This document shows positions 1-8,905 of a stretch of DNA of 64,000 nt, piece by piece. The stretch comes from Domibacillus iocasae (GTDB lineage: Bacteria > Bacillota > Bacilli > Bacillales > Domibacillaceae). Numbering within the stretch: position 1 is the stretch's first letter; the number at the start of each line of letters is the position of its first letter. The stretch spans positions 62,001-126,000 of the forward strand of contig NZ_MAMP01000024.1 in NCBI RefSeq assembly GCF_001750285.1, read 5' to 3'. The notes under the pieces are model-generated. The model was given only the letters and a program-made list of their open reading frames with translations, did no database searches and had not been told where the DNA came from. The position numbers and the translations under genes were made by a program.

Positions 1-1149
1 TGTCACATTGTCAATGAGTGATACCACTTCATCTAGTGTACGGTGGCGCTTTAAAAGCAGTTCATTTTTCCCGTTGCGGCTCATCCGGCTGTTTGTGCTC
101 TCCAGGCTGAGCATTAAGCTGCCTTTTAACTGTTCTTTGCTGTTATGAAGTTCTTTTTCCGTGATGCCTTCTGTCTTCACAAGATCAATCGATTCAATAA
201 TGGTCGCGTATAATTCATCCAGTTGTTCAGCACCTGTGCCGCCATAAAACGTTATGAGGCCCGTATCTTTATAAGAAGAATGATAAGAATAGACCGAATA
301 CGCAAGGCCGCGCTCTTCACGAACTTCCTGGAATAGACGGCTCGACATGCTTCCGCCAATAATATTGTTCATCACAATTAAATTGTAAATGTCTTTATCC
401 CCTATAGAAATGCCTTCATAACCGAGACATAAATGTGCTTGTTCTGTTTCTTTTGATCGTGATTTTTTTTCATAGTAAAAATCAGAAACGTTCTCCATGA
501 TCGCTGCTTTGCCGCCTTCATATTCACCAAATAACGCTTCTGCTTTCTTGATAATATCTTCTGTAATGTTTCCGGCGATTGAAATAACAACCCGATCCGG
601 TGTATACATGTTATACATATAGTCTTTTAGCGTATCCCGCGTAAATGAAGATAATGTTTCTTCTGTACCTAAAATAGGCAAGCCGAGTGGGTGGCTGCCA
701 TACGCAGCGCTGCTAAGCAAATCATGAACGATATCATCCGGCGCATCTTCGTACATTTTGATTTCCTCTAAGATAACATTCCGCTCTTTTTCAAGCTCTT
801 CACTGTCAAATTTCGAATGGAAAAACATATCCGCAAGTACATTTAACGCATGGTCCGCATGATTGTCAAGTACTTTTGCATAATAGCATGTATATTCCTT
901 CGACGTAAAGGCGTTTACTTGCCCGCCAATGCTGTCAAAACTTTCAGCAATTTCTTTCGCGCTTAATGTATCTGTGCCTTTAAAAAACATATGCTCAAGA
1001 AAGTGTGACACACCGTTTAATTCTGGTGATTCGTCGCGTGAACCTGTCGCAATCCAGATCCCGATAGCAGCGGAGCGGACAGTCGACATCTCTTCTGTGA
1101 CAATCGTCACACCATTCTTGCACGTAAATCGTTTTATCAACGTAATCAT
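1..1149 (-). CDS. mlpA: M16 family zinc peptidase (MlpA/YmxG-like), C-terminus cut by window edge
   Basis: This is a processing-type zinc metallopeptidase of the M16 (insulinase/mitochondrial processing peptidase) family, thought to act in the cytosol on peptides or short proteins. The reading frame is open from the ATG at 1147-1149 to the window edge, giving 383 codons without a stop; B. subtilis MlpA is about 409 residues, so only a short tail is missing. The inverted zinc motif HFLEH is clear near residue 50, followed about 75 residues on by the conserved ERNVILEEI segment that carries the third metal ligand. A strong AGGAGG ribosome site precedes the ATG. In B. subtilis ylxY lies between pnp and this gene; here a repeat-like gap replaces it. 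The true substrate is unknown. Confidence 0.93.
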   Translation of the reverse strand, partial: MITLIKRFTCKNGVTIVTEEMSTVRSAAIGIWIATGSRDESPELNGVSHFLEHMFFKGTDTLSAKEIAESFDSIGGQVNAFTSKEYTCYYAKVLDNHADHALNVLADMFFHSKFDSEELEKERNVILEEIKMYEDAPDDIVHDLLSSAAYGSHPLGLPILGTEETLSSFTRDTLKDYMYNMYTPDRVVISIAGNITEDIIKKAEALFGEYEGGKAAIMENVSDFYYEKKSRSKETEQAHLCLGYEGISIGDKDIYNLIVMNNIIGGSMSSRLFQEVREERGLAYSVYSYHSSYKDTGLITFYGGTGAEQLDELYATIIESIDLVKTEGITEKELHNSKEQLKGSLMLSLESTNSRMSRNGKNELLLKRHRTLDEVVSLIDNVT

Positions 1150-1225
1150 ATCCTCCTAATTTCTGTTTCACCTGGTTGACAGCGGTATAATATCAATGAA
1201 TAACAATACCACATTTTGCTTTTAA

Positions 1226-1410
1226 AAGCTAGAACAAAAGCGCAAGTGCCCTCTTTAGCACCACATGGACTGGAGCGCTCCGCTCGGGGGATAAAAAGAT
1301 CAAAGGCCAGAAACACGGCATTGCGCCGCCCTCAATTCGATGTTGACTTATCGCAAGGGGGAAAGTGAAGTACACGAGGCGCTAGGGTGCTGGGGCTAGG
1401 CGTAGATATA
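1226..1410. repeat. Repeat-like intergenic element in the 316-base gap between mlpA and pnp
   Basis: The gap 1150-1465 holds no gene. Its middle part is richer in G and C than the flanks and has a block structure: an AGCGC/AAGTGCCCT block at one end (about 1239-1251) and an AGGCGCTAGGGTGCTG block at the other (about 1378-1391). Their outer parts, CTAG and GTGCCCT against AGGGTGC and CTAG, can pair if G-U pairs are allowed. An internal TTCGATGTTGACTTATCGCAA segment lies near 1338. I recall very similar intergenic blocks scattered through other Bacillaceae genomes, but no second copy is visible here and I could not search. No open frame of note is present. Confidence 0.55.
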
Positions 1411-1424
1411 CTTTCTTATAAAAT

Positions 1425-1462
1425 AAAAAAAGCGGTGACTCTAAATGGAGCCTCCGCTTTTC
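1425..1462 (-). terminator. Intrinsic terminator of pnp
   Basis: Just after the pnp stop the minus strand reads AAAAGCGG-(A)GGCTC, a short loop, then GAGTC(A)-CCGCTTTT, followed by a T-rich run. The stem has about 12 pairs with one internal mismatch. This should end the truB-ribF-rpsO-pnp transcript before the M16 peptidase gene. Confidence 0.85.
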
Positions 1463-1465
1463 ATC

Positions 1466-3589
1466 TTATTGCTGCTGTTTAGCCGCCTCTTCTTTTTCGC
1501 GCTGTTCTTTTAAAACAGCCTTTCTTGATACGTTTACACGGCCTTGATTGTCGATCGCAATTACTTTTACGAGGAATTCATCGCCCATTTTCAAAACGTC
1601 CTCTACTTTACCGACCCGCTCTTCTGCCAGTTCGGAAATGTGAACAAGACCGTCTTTCCCTTTAAACAATTCAACGAAAGCACCGAATTTTTCAATTCGT
1701 TTTACTTTCCCCATGTAAAGTTCGCCGACCTGCACTTCACGCACGATGTCTTCAATAATTTTCTTTGCACGTTCGTTATCCTCTTGATTAATGGATGAAA
1801 TAAAGACCGTTCCATCCTGCTCAATGTCAATTTTAACGCCCGTTTCTTCGATGATTTTATTGATTTGTTTACCGCTCGGCCCAATGACATCACGGATTTT
1901 ATCCGGATTAATCGTCATTGTCGTAATTTTCGGCGCGTAAGCCGACAATTCATTGCGCGGTGTATCAATAACAGACAGCATATGCTCTAAAATGTGCATT
2001 CTTCCTTCTTTTGCCTGCTGCAGGGCTTCTTCTAAAATTTGGCGGCTTAAGCCGTCAATTTTAATATCCATTTGCAGAGCTGTGACACCTTTAGCTGTAC
2101 CAGCGACTTTAAAATCCATGTCACCAAGGTGGTCTTCCATTCCTTGAATGTCAGATAACACAGTATAATGCTCACCGGACTTTACAAGACCCATGGCAAT
2201 ACCAGCTACTGGTGCTTTAATCGGTACACCGGCATCCATCATCGCCATCGTACTTGCACAAATACTTGCCTGTGAAGATGATCCGTTTGATTCAAGCACT
2301 TCAGATACGAGACGAATCGTATATGGAAAGTCTTTTTCATCCGGGATGATCGGATAAAGCGCACGTTCGCCAAGTGCCCCGTGCCCGATTTCGCGGCGGC
2401 CCGGTGCGCGAAGAGGGCGTGTTTCTCCTACACTGAATGAAGGGAAATTATAATGGTGCATAAACCGTTTTGATTCTTCTGTTCCGAGGCCGTCCAAAAT
2501 TTGAACGTCTCCTAATGCGCCAAGTGTTGCGATGCTGAGCACCTGCGTTTGCCCGCGTGTAAACATAGCAGATCCGTGCGTACGCGGAAGCAATGTTGTT
2601 TCGGACGCAAGTGGACGGATTTCATCAATTTTACGGCCGTCCGGACGGATTTTTTCTACGGTAATTAACCGGCGGACTTCTTCTTTGACCATTTTTTCAA
2701 GAATAGCTGACGCTTCACCGAGCGATTCTTCTTCGCCTTCTGAAACAAGCGCTTCTTTTACCGTGTTTTTCACTTCGGTGATCGCTTCTTCACGTGCATG
2801 CTTTTCAACGGTTTGAATAGCTTGTTTCATATCGGCTTCACACATCGCGCGAATTTTCGCTTCCAGTACTTTATCGTTTTCGTAAAGAACAACTTCGCGT
2901 TTTTCTTTGCCGAATGCTGCGACAATTTCTTCCTGGAATGCAATTAACCGTTTAATTTCTTCGTGGCCGAACATAATCGCTTCAAGCATCACTTCTTCCG
3001 GCACTTCATCTGCTCCGGCTTCAACCATGTTGATCGCTTCTTTCGTACCGGCAACCGATAAATCAATATCACTTTTTTCCTGCTGCTCAACAGTTGGGTT
3101 AATGACAAAATTGCCATCGATACGGCCAACGTTTACACCAGCAATTGGACCTTCAAATGGAATGTCTGATACAGACAGTGCCAACGAAGAGCCAAACATC
3201 GCAGCCATTTCAGATGAACAGTTTTGATCTACGCTCATCACCATACTGATTACTTGAATTTCGTTACGGAAACCATCCGGGAAAAGAGGACGGATCGGAC
3301 GGTCAATTAACCGGCTCGCCAGCGTCGCTTTTTCACTTGGACGTCCTTCCCGCTTAATAAATCCGCCTGGAATTTTACCGGCAGCGTAAAGACGTTCTTC
3401 ATAGTTTACCGTTAATGGAAAGAAGTCCACTGCTTTTGGTTCCTTTGAAGCTGTTGCAGCACTTAATACAACGGTCTCGCCATAGCGAATAAGCGCTGAA
3501 CCATTGGCCTGCTTCGCGATTTGCCCAACTTCAACAGTCAGTTCGCGTCCTGCCCAGTCGATGGAAAATGTTTGTTTTCCCTGCTCCAT
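1466..3589 (-). CDS. pnp: Polynucleotide phosphorylase (PNPase)
   Basis: This is the 3'-to-5' phosphorolytic exoribonuclease that degrades mRNA to nucleoside diphosphates and, in Bacillus, works with the RNase Y/J machinery; it forms a trimeric ring in the cytoplasm. The 707-residue length is normal for the family. Two RNase PH-like halves are visible, the second with the phosphate-site motif [19 protein letters not shown] domain ([12 protein letters not shown]) lies near residue 560, and an S1 RNA-binding domain ([15 protein letters not shown]) near residue 625, ending in a charged tail. It follows rpsO, as in B. subtilis and E. coli, and is separated from it by an intrinsic terminator, so part of its expression probably depends on readthrough. 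The ATG has an AGAGAGG ribosome site. Confidence 0.98.
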   Translation of the reverse strand: MEQGKQTFSIDWAGRELTVEVGQIAKQANGSALIRYGETVVLSAATASKEPKAVDFFPLTVNYEERLYAAGKIPGGFIKREGRPSEKATLASRLIDRPIRPLFPDGFRNEIQVISMVMSVDQNCSSEMAAMFGSSLALSVSDIPFEGPIAGVNVGRIDGNFVINPTVEQQEKSDIDLSVAGTKEAINMVEAGADEVPEEVMLEAIMFGHEEIKRLIAFQEEIVAAFGKEKREVVLYENDKVLEAKIRAMCEADMKQAIQTVEKHAREEAITEVKNTVKEALVSEGEEESLGEASAILEKMVKEEVRRLITVEKIRPDGRKIDEIRPLASETTLLPRTHGSAMFTRGQTQVLSIATLGALGDVQILDGLGTEESKRFMHHYNFPSFSVGETRPLRAPGRREIGHGALGERALYPIIPDEKDFPYTIRLVSEVLESNGSSSQASICASTMAMMDAGVPIKAPVAGIAMGLVKSGEHYTVLSDIQGMEDHLGDMDFKVAGTAKGVTALQMDIKIDGLSRQILEEALQQAKEGRMHILEHMLSVIDTPRNELSAYAPKITTMTINPDKIRDVIGPSGKQINKIIEETGVKIDIEQDGTVFISSINQEDNERAKKIIEDIVREVQVGELYMGKVKRIEKFGAFVELFKGKDGLVHISELAEERVGKVEDVLKMGDEFLVKVIAIDNQGRVNVSRKAVLKEQREKEEAAKQQQ

Positions 3590-3643
3590 TTGGTTGCACC
3601 TCTCTTTATTTCAAAAGTTATTTAAAAAATGTTTTTTTCCTAA

Positions 3644-3670
3644 CAAAAAAGCGGGAAAAATCCCGCTTTA
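3644..3670 (-). terminator. Intrinsic terminator between rpsO and pnp
   Basis: The minus strand forms AAAGCGGGA-TTTT-TCCCGCTTT followed by TTTGTT. The perfect stem right after the rpsO stop should end most rpsO transcripts and set the rpsO:pnp ratio. Confidence 0.88.
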
Positions 3671-3677
3671 TCGTGAA

Positions 3678-3947
3678 TTATCGGCGCAAACCGAGCTTTT
3701 GGATCAACTCGCGGTAACGGGCTACATCCTTATTACGAAGGTATGAAAGCAGGTTACGGCGGCGGCCGACCATTTTCAATAGACCGCGACGTGAATGGTG
3801 GTCTTTTTTATGAGTACGTAAGTGGTCATTCAACGTGTTGATTTGTTCAGTCAATACAGCGATTTGCACTTCTGGAGATCCAGTGTCGCTTTCGTGTGTT
3901 CTGTACTCCTGAATTAGTTCGTTTTTGCGTTCTTGTGATAATGCCAT
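3678..3947 (-). CDS. rpsO: 30S ribosomal protein S15
   Basis: S15 binds the central domain of 16S rRNA early in 30S assembly. The 89-residue product has the family's typical length and the conserved features [26 protein letters not shown] and RRRNLLSYL, which are the 16S contact segments. The start follows an AAAGGAGG site 8 bases upstream. The gene has its own consensus-like promoter inside the 3' end of ribF and a short leader that may be an S15-responsive regulator. A terminator follows it before pnp. Nothing in the protein is unusual. Confidence 0.99.
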   Translation of the reverse strand: MALSQERKNELIQEYRTHESDTGSPEVQIAVLTEQINTLNDHLRTHKKDHHSRRGLLKMVGRRRNLLSYLRNKDVARYRELIQKLGLRR

Positions 3948-4040
3948 TTTGTGTTTCCTCCTTTAAATGTGGTTCATCCCCGTCAGCCGAGCACGCGTTG
4001 GAGAAGCGCAATGCCAAGCAGCGGTTCAAAATGTCAAGCA
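3948..4040 (-). promoter_or_regulatory. Candidate S15 autoregulatory mRNA leader
   Basis: About 90 bases separate the inferred transcription start from the rpsO ATG. The minus strand contains a stem GCA-TTGCG / CGCG-TGC (around 3982-4012) and a following CTCGGCTGACGGGG segment before the ribosome site. Leaders that bind S15 are known in Bacillaceae and other phyla, and the position fits. I assigned this by position and foldability only; I did not match a covariance model. Confidence 0.45.
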
Positions 4041-4046
4041 CTGTAT

Positions 4047-4075
4047 ATTATACGAAACTTAACATCTTTCGTCAA
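4047..4075 (-). promoter_or_regulatory. Sigma-A-type promoter of rpsO
   Basis: On the minus strand TTGACG (4070-4075) and TATAAT (4047-4052) are separated by exactly 17 bases. The -35 box overlaps the last codons of ribF, so rpsO can be transcribed independently of truB-ribF. Confidence 0.85.
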
Positions 4076-5021
4076 GGCGTTTGCTGTCGAAGAATTGGGC
4101 TGCCGCTTCTTTATCCCGTTCAATTTGAGCAGCAAGTTCTTCAATTCCATTGAATTTTTGTTCACCACGAAGCCGGATAAACCAGTCTACTTCCACTTCT
4201 TCACCATAAATGTCTCCAGTGTAATGAAAAATATGCACTTCAATGGATAACACCGGCTTGTCCGGACTTTTAAATGTCGGTCGGTACCCGACATTGCACA
4301 CTCCTTCGTGCCACCTATTCTGCACACGAATTCTCACAGCGTATACGCCGGTGAGCGGCAAGAAATAATCATCGTCCGGTTCAATATTTGCGGTTGGGAA
4401 ACCCATTTTCCGTCCGCGCTTATCACCATGAATAACCGTTCCGCGCATTCGGTAAGGCCGGCCAAGTAAATCTGACGCATCGCGGACGAGACCCTCTGCC
4501 AATAGTTCTCTTACTTTTGTCGAACTGACTTTTTCTTTTTCAAATTCCAGCTTCTCAACCGATGTAAACGTGAACTCGCCACGCGAATGAAACATTAACG
4601 TCTCCATCGTTCCTTTTCCAAGCCTTCCATATGTGAAATCAAAGCCCGCAATCACGTGTTTAACATTCAAGCCAATTATGTATTCGTCAACGAATTGCTG
4701 CGGCTCAAGCGCTGCAAAATCTGATGTAAACCGGACGACAAACAGATAATCGATTCCGAGTTCTTCAATAAGCCGCTTTTTTTCTTCAAGCGGTGTAATG
4801 TGGCGAATGTGCCGGTGTTTTCTGCCGAGAACGACAGATGGATGGGGATCGAATGTCATGACGGCGCTTTTCCAGCCGTGTTGATCTGCCGTTTTTTTTG
4901 CTGCCGCGATTACCTGCTGATGGCCTTTATGTACACCATCAAAAAATCCGAGCGCGAGCGCTGTCGGTTTATAATCCTCTTTTTCGCGCCTATGGGGATG
5001 GCTCAGCATGATAACATCCAT
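4059..5021 (-). CDS. ribF: Bifunctional riboflavin kinase / FAD synthetase
   Basis: This cytoplasmic enzyme phosphorylates riboflavin to FMN and adenylylates FMN to FAD. B. subtilis calls it RibC. The 320-residue length is typical. The N-terminal nucleotidyltransferase domain shows GFFDGVHKGH near residues 25-34 and the later VSSTKVRELL motif. The C-terminal flavokinase domain begins with HGDKRGRKMGFPTANI near residues 195-210. The ATG has an AGGTG site 6 bases upstream and lies 17 bases after truB. No FMN riboswitch is present in front of it. It follows truB in the same operon. Confidence 0.97.
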   Translation of the reverse strand: MDVIMLSHPHRREKEDYKPTALALGFFDGVHKGHQQVIAAAKKTADQHGWKSAVMTFDPHPSVVLGRKHRHIRHITPLEEKKRLIEELGIDYLFVVRFTSDFAALEPQQFVDEYIIGLNVKHVIAGFDFTYGRLGKGTMETLMFHSRGEFTFTSVEKLEFEKEKVSSTKVRELLAEGLVRDASDLLGRPYRMRGTVIHGDKRGRKMGFPTANIEPDDDYFLPLTGVYAVRIRVQNRWHEGVCNVGYRPTFKSPDKPVLSIEVHIFHYTGDIYGEEVEVDWFIRLRGEQKFNGIEELAAQIERDKEAAAQFFDSKRLDERC

Positions 5022-5038
5022 ATTTCACACCTGTCTTT

Positions 5039-5935
5039 CTACAATTGTGGCATTACTTTAACCGGCTTGATTTTTCCCTTTTTTTCAGGATGAAGCCGGT
5101 AAATCGCCAAAAGCTCACTGTTCAAATAAACAGCGGCTTCTGCTTCTCCGGCTGGCCACTCATCAGGCACCGGCAGTACTGCTCCGTTTTTTATCATTAA
5201 TGCTACTGTATCATTTACATGCCACTTCGGCAAATGGGAAACAGCGACTTCAACCGGCTTCAATACCTCTTCAGGTAAAGATTCTGCCAGTTCCGCTAAG
5301 GTTACGCAGTCTTCCTGACTAAAACCGCCTGAATGTGTTCGAACGAGACGGGACATATGAGCCGGATAACCAAGCTTTTCGCCGATCATCACAGCCAGAG
5401 TCCGAATATATGTGCCTTTTCCGCAACTAATCCGAATTGAAAAGCGGACACTTTTTTCATCTTGCTCAACCGGACTGATTTGTTCGATGCTGTAAATCGA
5501 AACAATCCGGGACGGACGCTCAACGATTTCACCTGCACGTGCATATTCATATAAACGCCTGCCGTTTACTTTCACAGCAGAATACATAGGCGGTGTTTGT
5601 TCAATCTTACCCGTTAAGCTTTGAAAAACATGTGATAAGTCTGTTTCATTAATCGGTTTTTCAATCGGTTTTGAATTAATAACGGCACCTGATGCATCTT
5701 CCGTTTCTGTTGATGTACCGATTGTCACCTCCGCTTCATACGTTTTTCCGCTGTCCGTAATGTATTCCGCGAGTCTCGTCGCGTTCCCGATACAAAGGGG
5801 AAGCACTCCTTCTACATCCGGATCAAGTGTGCCCGTATGGCCGACCTTTTTTGTTTTAAGAATTTTGCGTGTTTTAAATACACAGTCATGTGAGGTCATG
5901 CCTTTTTCTTTCCAAAGTGGTAAAATGCCATTCAT
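5039..5935 (-). CDS. truB: tRNA pseudouridine-55 synthase
   Basis: TruB makes the universal pseudouridine at position 55 in the T loop of tRNA. The catalytic aspartate lies in HTGTLDPDVEG (D38), and the N-terminal KEKGMTSHD motif and central RISCGKGTYIRTL motif are present. The length of 298 residues is close to the roughly 310 in B. subtilis. A strong AGGAGG precedes the ATG. Unlike B. subtilis, the gap to rbfA contains a long hairpin terminator and a structured element, so transcription of truB from the upstream nusA operon should be reduced or conditional. I see no clear promoter between that terminator and truB. Confidence 0.97.
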   Translation of the reverse strand: MNGILPLWKEKGMTSHDCVFKTRKILKTKKVGHTGTLDPDVEGVLPLCIGNATRLAEYITDSGKTYEAEVTIGTSTETEDASGAVINSKPIEKPINETDLSHVFQSLTGKIEQTPPMYSAVKVNGRRLYEYARAGEIVERPSRIVSIYSIEQISPVEQDEKSVRFSIRISCGKGTYIRTLAVMIGEKLGYPAHMSRLVRTHSGGFSQEDCVTLAELAESLPEEVLKPVEVAVSHLPKWHVNDTVALMIKNGAVLPVPDEWPAGEAEAAVYLNSELLAIYRLHPEKKGKIKPVKVMPQL

Positions 5936-5960
5936 TCTGTATTCCTCCTTTTAGGATAAA

Positions 5961-6014
5961 AAAAAGACGCCTGATGAAGCAGCGGAAAAACTCCGCCGCT
6001 TTTCATGGCGCCTT
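5961..6014 (-). terminator. Long terminator hairpin between rbfA and truB
   Basis: The minus strand forms GGCGCC-ATGAA-(A)AGCGGCGGA, a short T-rich loop, then TCCGCTGC-TTCAT-(CA)GGCGTC followed by eight T residues. The roughly 20-pair stem with a perfect U tract is one of the strongest in the window. It ends only about 17 bases before the truB ribosome site. Confidence 0.88.
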
Positions 6015-6172
6015 TCTTTATCCCGCATTAACGGGCAGTAAAAACCCCTCCTCAATCTTATAAGTCAATCGAAGAAGATAAGTAGGCGTTCAACTGCCCG
6101 TAAAAGCCCGATTCGTTCATCTAACCATCAGTGGAGGATGAGAAAACCACCACTGGTGGAAGATTCACTTTA
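6015..6172 (-). other. Structured non-coding element between rbfA and truB
   Basis: This 158-base gap has no gene. On the minus strand it can fold into an imperfect 13-pair hairpin from CCACCAGTGGTGG and CCTCCACTGATGG (about 6127-6162), then a long stem closed by CGGGCAGT and ACTGCCCG (about 6030-6105) with an inner TCTTCTTCGATT / GATTGAGGAGG arm, then a small CCCGTTAATGCGGG hairpin, and finally the terminator described separately. I recall similar CGGGCAGTT...ACTGCCCGTTAA blocks in other Bacillus genomes, so this may be a dispersed element rather than a truB-specific leader. That is from memory and unchecked. Confidence 0.5.
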
Positions 6173-6523
6173 TTACGATGGGTCGGAATCTTTAAGTTCT
6201 CTTAGAAGCGTATCAATTTTATTCCCATACGCAACTGACTCGTCAAATTCAAACATAAGCTCCGGTGTTTTCCGAAGGCGGATACGAGCTCCAAGCTCTG
6301 AGCGGATAAATCCTTTTGCTTTTGCCAGTGCTTTTAGGGTACCTTCCCGTTCTTCTTCGCCGCCAAGCACCGTAATATATACGGTTGCCTGCTGCAGGTC
6401 ACCGGTTACTTCCACATCTGTTACCGTTAAAAATCCAATGCGTGGATCTTTCACTTTACGGCTTAAAATTTCTGTTAATTCTTTTTTCATTTGCTCTGCA
6501 ACACGATTTGAACGCATAGACAT
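6173..6523 (-). CDS. rbfA: Ribosome-binding factor A
   Basis: RbfA is a KH-like 30S maturation factor that helps process the 5' end of 16S rRNA and is needed at low temperature. The family core is clear: [25 protein letters not shown] and [17 protein letters not shown] place the start at the ATG ending at 6523 (MSMRSNRV, 116 residues), 8 bases after AAGGAG and aligning with the B. subtilis start; a GTG three codons upstream is less likely because it overlaps the ribosome site. It follows infB by 24 bases. The ylxP gene that normally lies between infB and rbfA in B. subtilis is missing. Confidence 0.96.
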   Translation of the reverse strand: MSMRSNRVAEQMKKELTEILSRKVKDPRIGFLTVTDVEVTGDLQQATVYITVLGGEEEREGTLKALAKAKGFIRSELGARIRLRKTPELMFEFDESVAYGNKIDTLLRELKDSDPS

Positions 6524-6547
6524 ACTTTTCACTCCTTCAAGCGAAGG

Positions 6548-8557
6548 TTACTTGCGCTCGATTTCCTGCTCGATGAACGCTTCAATAATATCGCCTTCTT
6601 TAACATCATTGAAACCACGAATGGTAATTCCGCACTCATAGCCTTGCGCTACTTCTTTTGCATCATCTTTAAAGCGTTTCAGTGCATCGACTTCGCCTTC
6701 AAAAATAACGATGCCGTCACGGATCAAGCGGACGCCTGAATCGCGTGTAATTTTACCTTCTGTTACATAGCTTCCCGCAATCGTGCCGATTTTAGACACT
6801 TTAAACGTCTGGCGTATTTCTGCCTGCCCGATAATTTTTTCTTCAAACTCAGGATCAAGCATGCCTTTCATCGCCGCTTCGATTTCTTCGATGACTTTGT
6901 AAATAATACGGTGCAGACGCACTTCTACTTCTTCCACTTCTGCTGTACGCTTCGCATTTACATCTGGACGAACGTTAAACCCGATCACGATCGCATTTGA
7001 AGCCGATGCCAAAATAATGTCGGATTCTGTAATCGCGCCGGCACCTGTATGAATGATTTTCACGTTAACGCCTTCCACTTCAATTTTTTGAAGAGCAGCC
7101 GCTACCGCTTCAACCGAACCTTGAACATCTGCTTTTAAGACGATGTTCAAATCCTTCATTTCGCCTTGTTTCATATGTTCAAATAAATTATCAAGACTGA
7201 CTTTTGTTTTCTCGCTGCGCTGCGCCTGAAGTGCATCTTGGGCGCGGGATTCACCGATTTGACGTGCTGTTTTTTCATCTTCAAACACGACGAAACGGTC
7301 ACCGGCAAGCGGCACCTCATTTAATCCAGTAATTTCAACCGGCGTAGATGGGCCTGCTGTTTTCACCCGGCGGCCAATGTCATTTACCATCGCACGGACA
7401 CGGCCAAACGTGTTTCCGACTACAATTGGATCTCCAACATTCAATGTACCATTTTGAACAAGCAATGTTGCCACAGAGCCGCGGCCTTTGTCAAGCTCGG
7501 CTTCAATAACTGTACCCATTGCTTTTCGTTTCGGATCGGCTTTTAATTCTTCTACTTCCGCGACGAGAAGAATCATTTCAAGTAATGTATCGATTCCTTC
7601 CCCATGTTTTGCTGAAAGCGGAACGAAAATTGTTTCGCCGCCCCACGCTTCCGGTACAAGTCCATGCTCAGTCAATTCCTGCATGACACGATCCGGGTTG
7701 GCTGCCGGTTTATCAATTTTATTCACCGCCACGATAATCGGTACTTCAGCCGCTTTCGCGTGATTGATTGCTTCAACGGTTTGCGGCATTACTCCATCAT
7801 CCGCTGCAACAACTAGAATCGTAATATCTGTTATTTTCGCTCCGCGCGCACGCATGGTAGTAAAAGCTGCGTGGCCTGGTGTATCAAGGAACGTAATTTT
7901 CTTCCCGTTCGTTTCCGCCTGGTAAGCCCCGATATGCTGCGTGATACCGCCTGCTTCGCCTTCTGTTACTTTTGTGTTGCGTATTGAGTCAAGAAGCGTT
8001 GTTTTCCCGTGGTCAACGTGACCCATGATCGTTACGACTGCTGGACGTTCAATCGCATTATCATCCGCCTCTTCTTCTTCAAAATACGTTTCAAGATCCG
8101 CTTTATCGATTAAGATTTCTTCTTCTACTTCTACGTTAAACTCGCCTGCCACAAGTTCAATGGCATCTTTGTCAAGCTCCTGGTTGATGGTTGCCATCAC
8201 GCCGAGCATAAATAACTTTTTAATAACCTCAGATGGTTCCACGTTCATTTTCTTCGCCAGCTCTCCTACTGTCAACGAGCCGGAGAATACGATTTTTTCT
8301 GGAATTTCTTTCTTTTTCACCGGAATTGGTTGTTTCGGAGCTCCTTTACGCTGCCCAGAACGCCCTTTTCCACGTGGTCCGCCGTTAATGCCGCGTGAAC
8401 CTGGTCTTGAAGCGCCGCCGCTGCGGGCACCACCGCCTTGTCCGCCGCCTTGTTTTTGCTGGCCCGGCTTAGAGCCCGTTGGCTTCGGCTTTGCCGGTCC
8501 ACGGTTTCCCGCCGGCTTATTAGTAGTAGATTGTTGATTATTCGGTTTATTATTCAA
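6548..8557 (-). CDS. infB: Translation initiation factor IF-2, short form with TTG start
   Basis: IF-2 is the GTPase that brings fMet-tRNA to the 30S subunit and promotes subunit joining. GTPase motifs are intact: GHVDHGKT (residues 179-186), DTPGHAAF and NKID. An IF2_N-type domain lies at about 88-145, and domains II-IV follow. The start is a TTG (8555-8557) 9 bases after AAGGAGG. The product is 669 residues, whereas B. subtilis IF-2 is about 716 and begins with a conserved MSKxRVYEYAK-like segment. That segment is absent: the sequence opens directly in a Gly/Pro/Lys/Gln-rich linker, and ylxQ ends only 38 bases upstream, leaving no room for it. The factor resembles the internally initiated IF-2 beta form of other species. 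Confidence 0.97.
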   Translation of the reverse strand: MNNKPNNQQSTTNKPAGNRGPAKPKPTGSKPGQQKQGGGQGGGARSGGASRPGSRGINGGPRGKGRSGQRKGAPKQPIPVKKKEIPEKIVFSGSLTVGELAKKMNVEPSEVIKKLFMLGVMATINQELDKDAIELVAGEFNVEVEEEILIDKADLETYFEEEEADDNAIERPAVVTIMGHVDHGKTTLLDSIRNTKVTEGEAGGITQHIGAYQAETNGKKITFLDTPGHAAFTTMRARGAKITDITILVVAADDGVMPQTVEAINHAKAAEVPIIVAVNKIDKPAANPDRVMQELTEHGLVPEAWGGETIFVPLSAKHGEGIDTLLEMILLVAEVEELKADPKRKAMGTVIEAELDKGRGSVATLLVQNGTLNVGDPIVVGNTFGRVRAMVNDIGRRVKTAGPSTPVEITGLNEVPLAGDRFVVFEDEKTARQIGESRAQDALQAQRSEKTKVSLDNLFEHMKQGEMKDLNIVLKADVQGSVEAVAAALQKIEVEGVNVKIIHTGAGAITESDIILASASNAIVIGFNVRPDVNAKRTAEVEEVEVRLHRIIYKVIEEIEAAMKGMLDPEFEEKIIGQAEIRQTFKVSKIGTIAGSYVTEGKITRDSGVRLIRDGIVIFEGEVDALKRFKDDAKEVAQGYECGITIRGFNDVKEGDIIEAFIEQEIERK

Positions 8558-8595
8558 ATTTGAACAGCCTCCTTGTCATAACAGCTTGTCAACTG

Positions 8596-8904
8596 TTATT
8601 CCCCATCGATAAGCGTTTTGAGCTTTTTAGCAAAACCGGCGTCTGTCACGGCGACCACAACACGCGCTTCTTTGCCAATGGCCTGTCCGAGCACTTCACG
8701 ATTCTCTACGCGACGAACCGGTACTTTGTAAAAAGCCGCTTTATCCGTTATTTTCTTTTCTGTATTGCGTGATGCATCTTCTGATAATAAAATCAGCTTT
8801 GCGCTGCCACGCTGAATTTCTTTTACGGTCATTTCTTCACCAGTAATGAGCTTTCCGGCACGGTTTGCAAGACCGAGAAAAGATGCCCATGGATGCGCCG
8901 CCAT
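8596..8904 (-). CDS. ylxQ: L7Ae-family ribosomal/RNA-binding protein YlxQ
   Basis: YlxQ belongs to the L7Ae/L30e/S12e kink-turn RNA-binding family. The 102-residue product carries the typical [14 protein letters not shown] start, a [12 protein letters not shown] strand and the [13 protein letters not shown] end. Family members bind K-turns in RNA, but the exact target of YlxQ is not settled. The ATG at 8902-8904 lies one base after the ylxR stop, which indicates translational coupling. It is part of the conserved rimP-nusA-ylxR-ylxQ-infB-rbfA operon. Confidence 0.93.
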   Translation of the reverse strand: MAAHPWASFLGLANRAGKLITGEEMTVKEIQRGSAKLILLSEDASRNTEKKITDKAAFYKVPVRRVENREVLGQAIGKEARVVVAVTDAGFAKKLKTLIDGE

Positions 8905-8905
8905 G

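Noticed and set aside
5022-5038. FMN riboswitch before ribF
   Set aside because: The gap to truB is 17 bases; there is no space for an aptamer.
6138-6641. Plus-strand open frame of 167 codons across rbfA and the infB end
   Set aside because: Ser/Arg-rich shadow of two well-supported minus-strand genes with no ribosome site or recognisable domain.
8025-8537. Plus-strand open frame of 170 codons opposite infB
   Set aside because: It is antisense to the GTP-binding and linker regions of IF2, has a low-complexity Ser/Pro composition expected from the complement of a Gly/Pro-rich coding sequence, and has no ribosome site.
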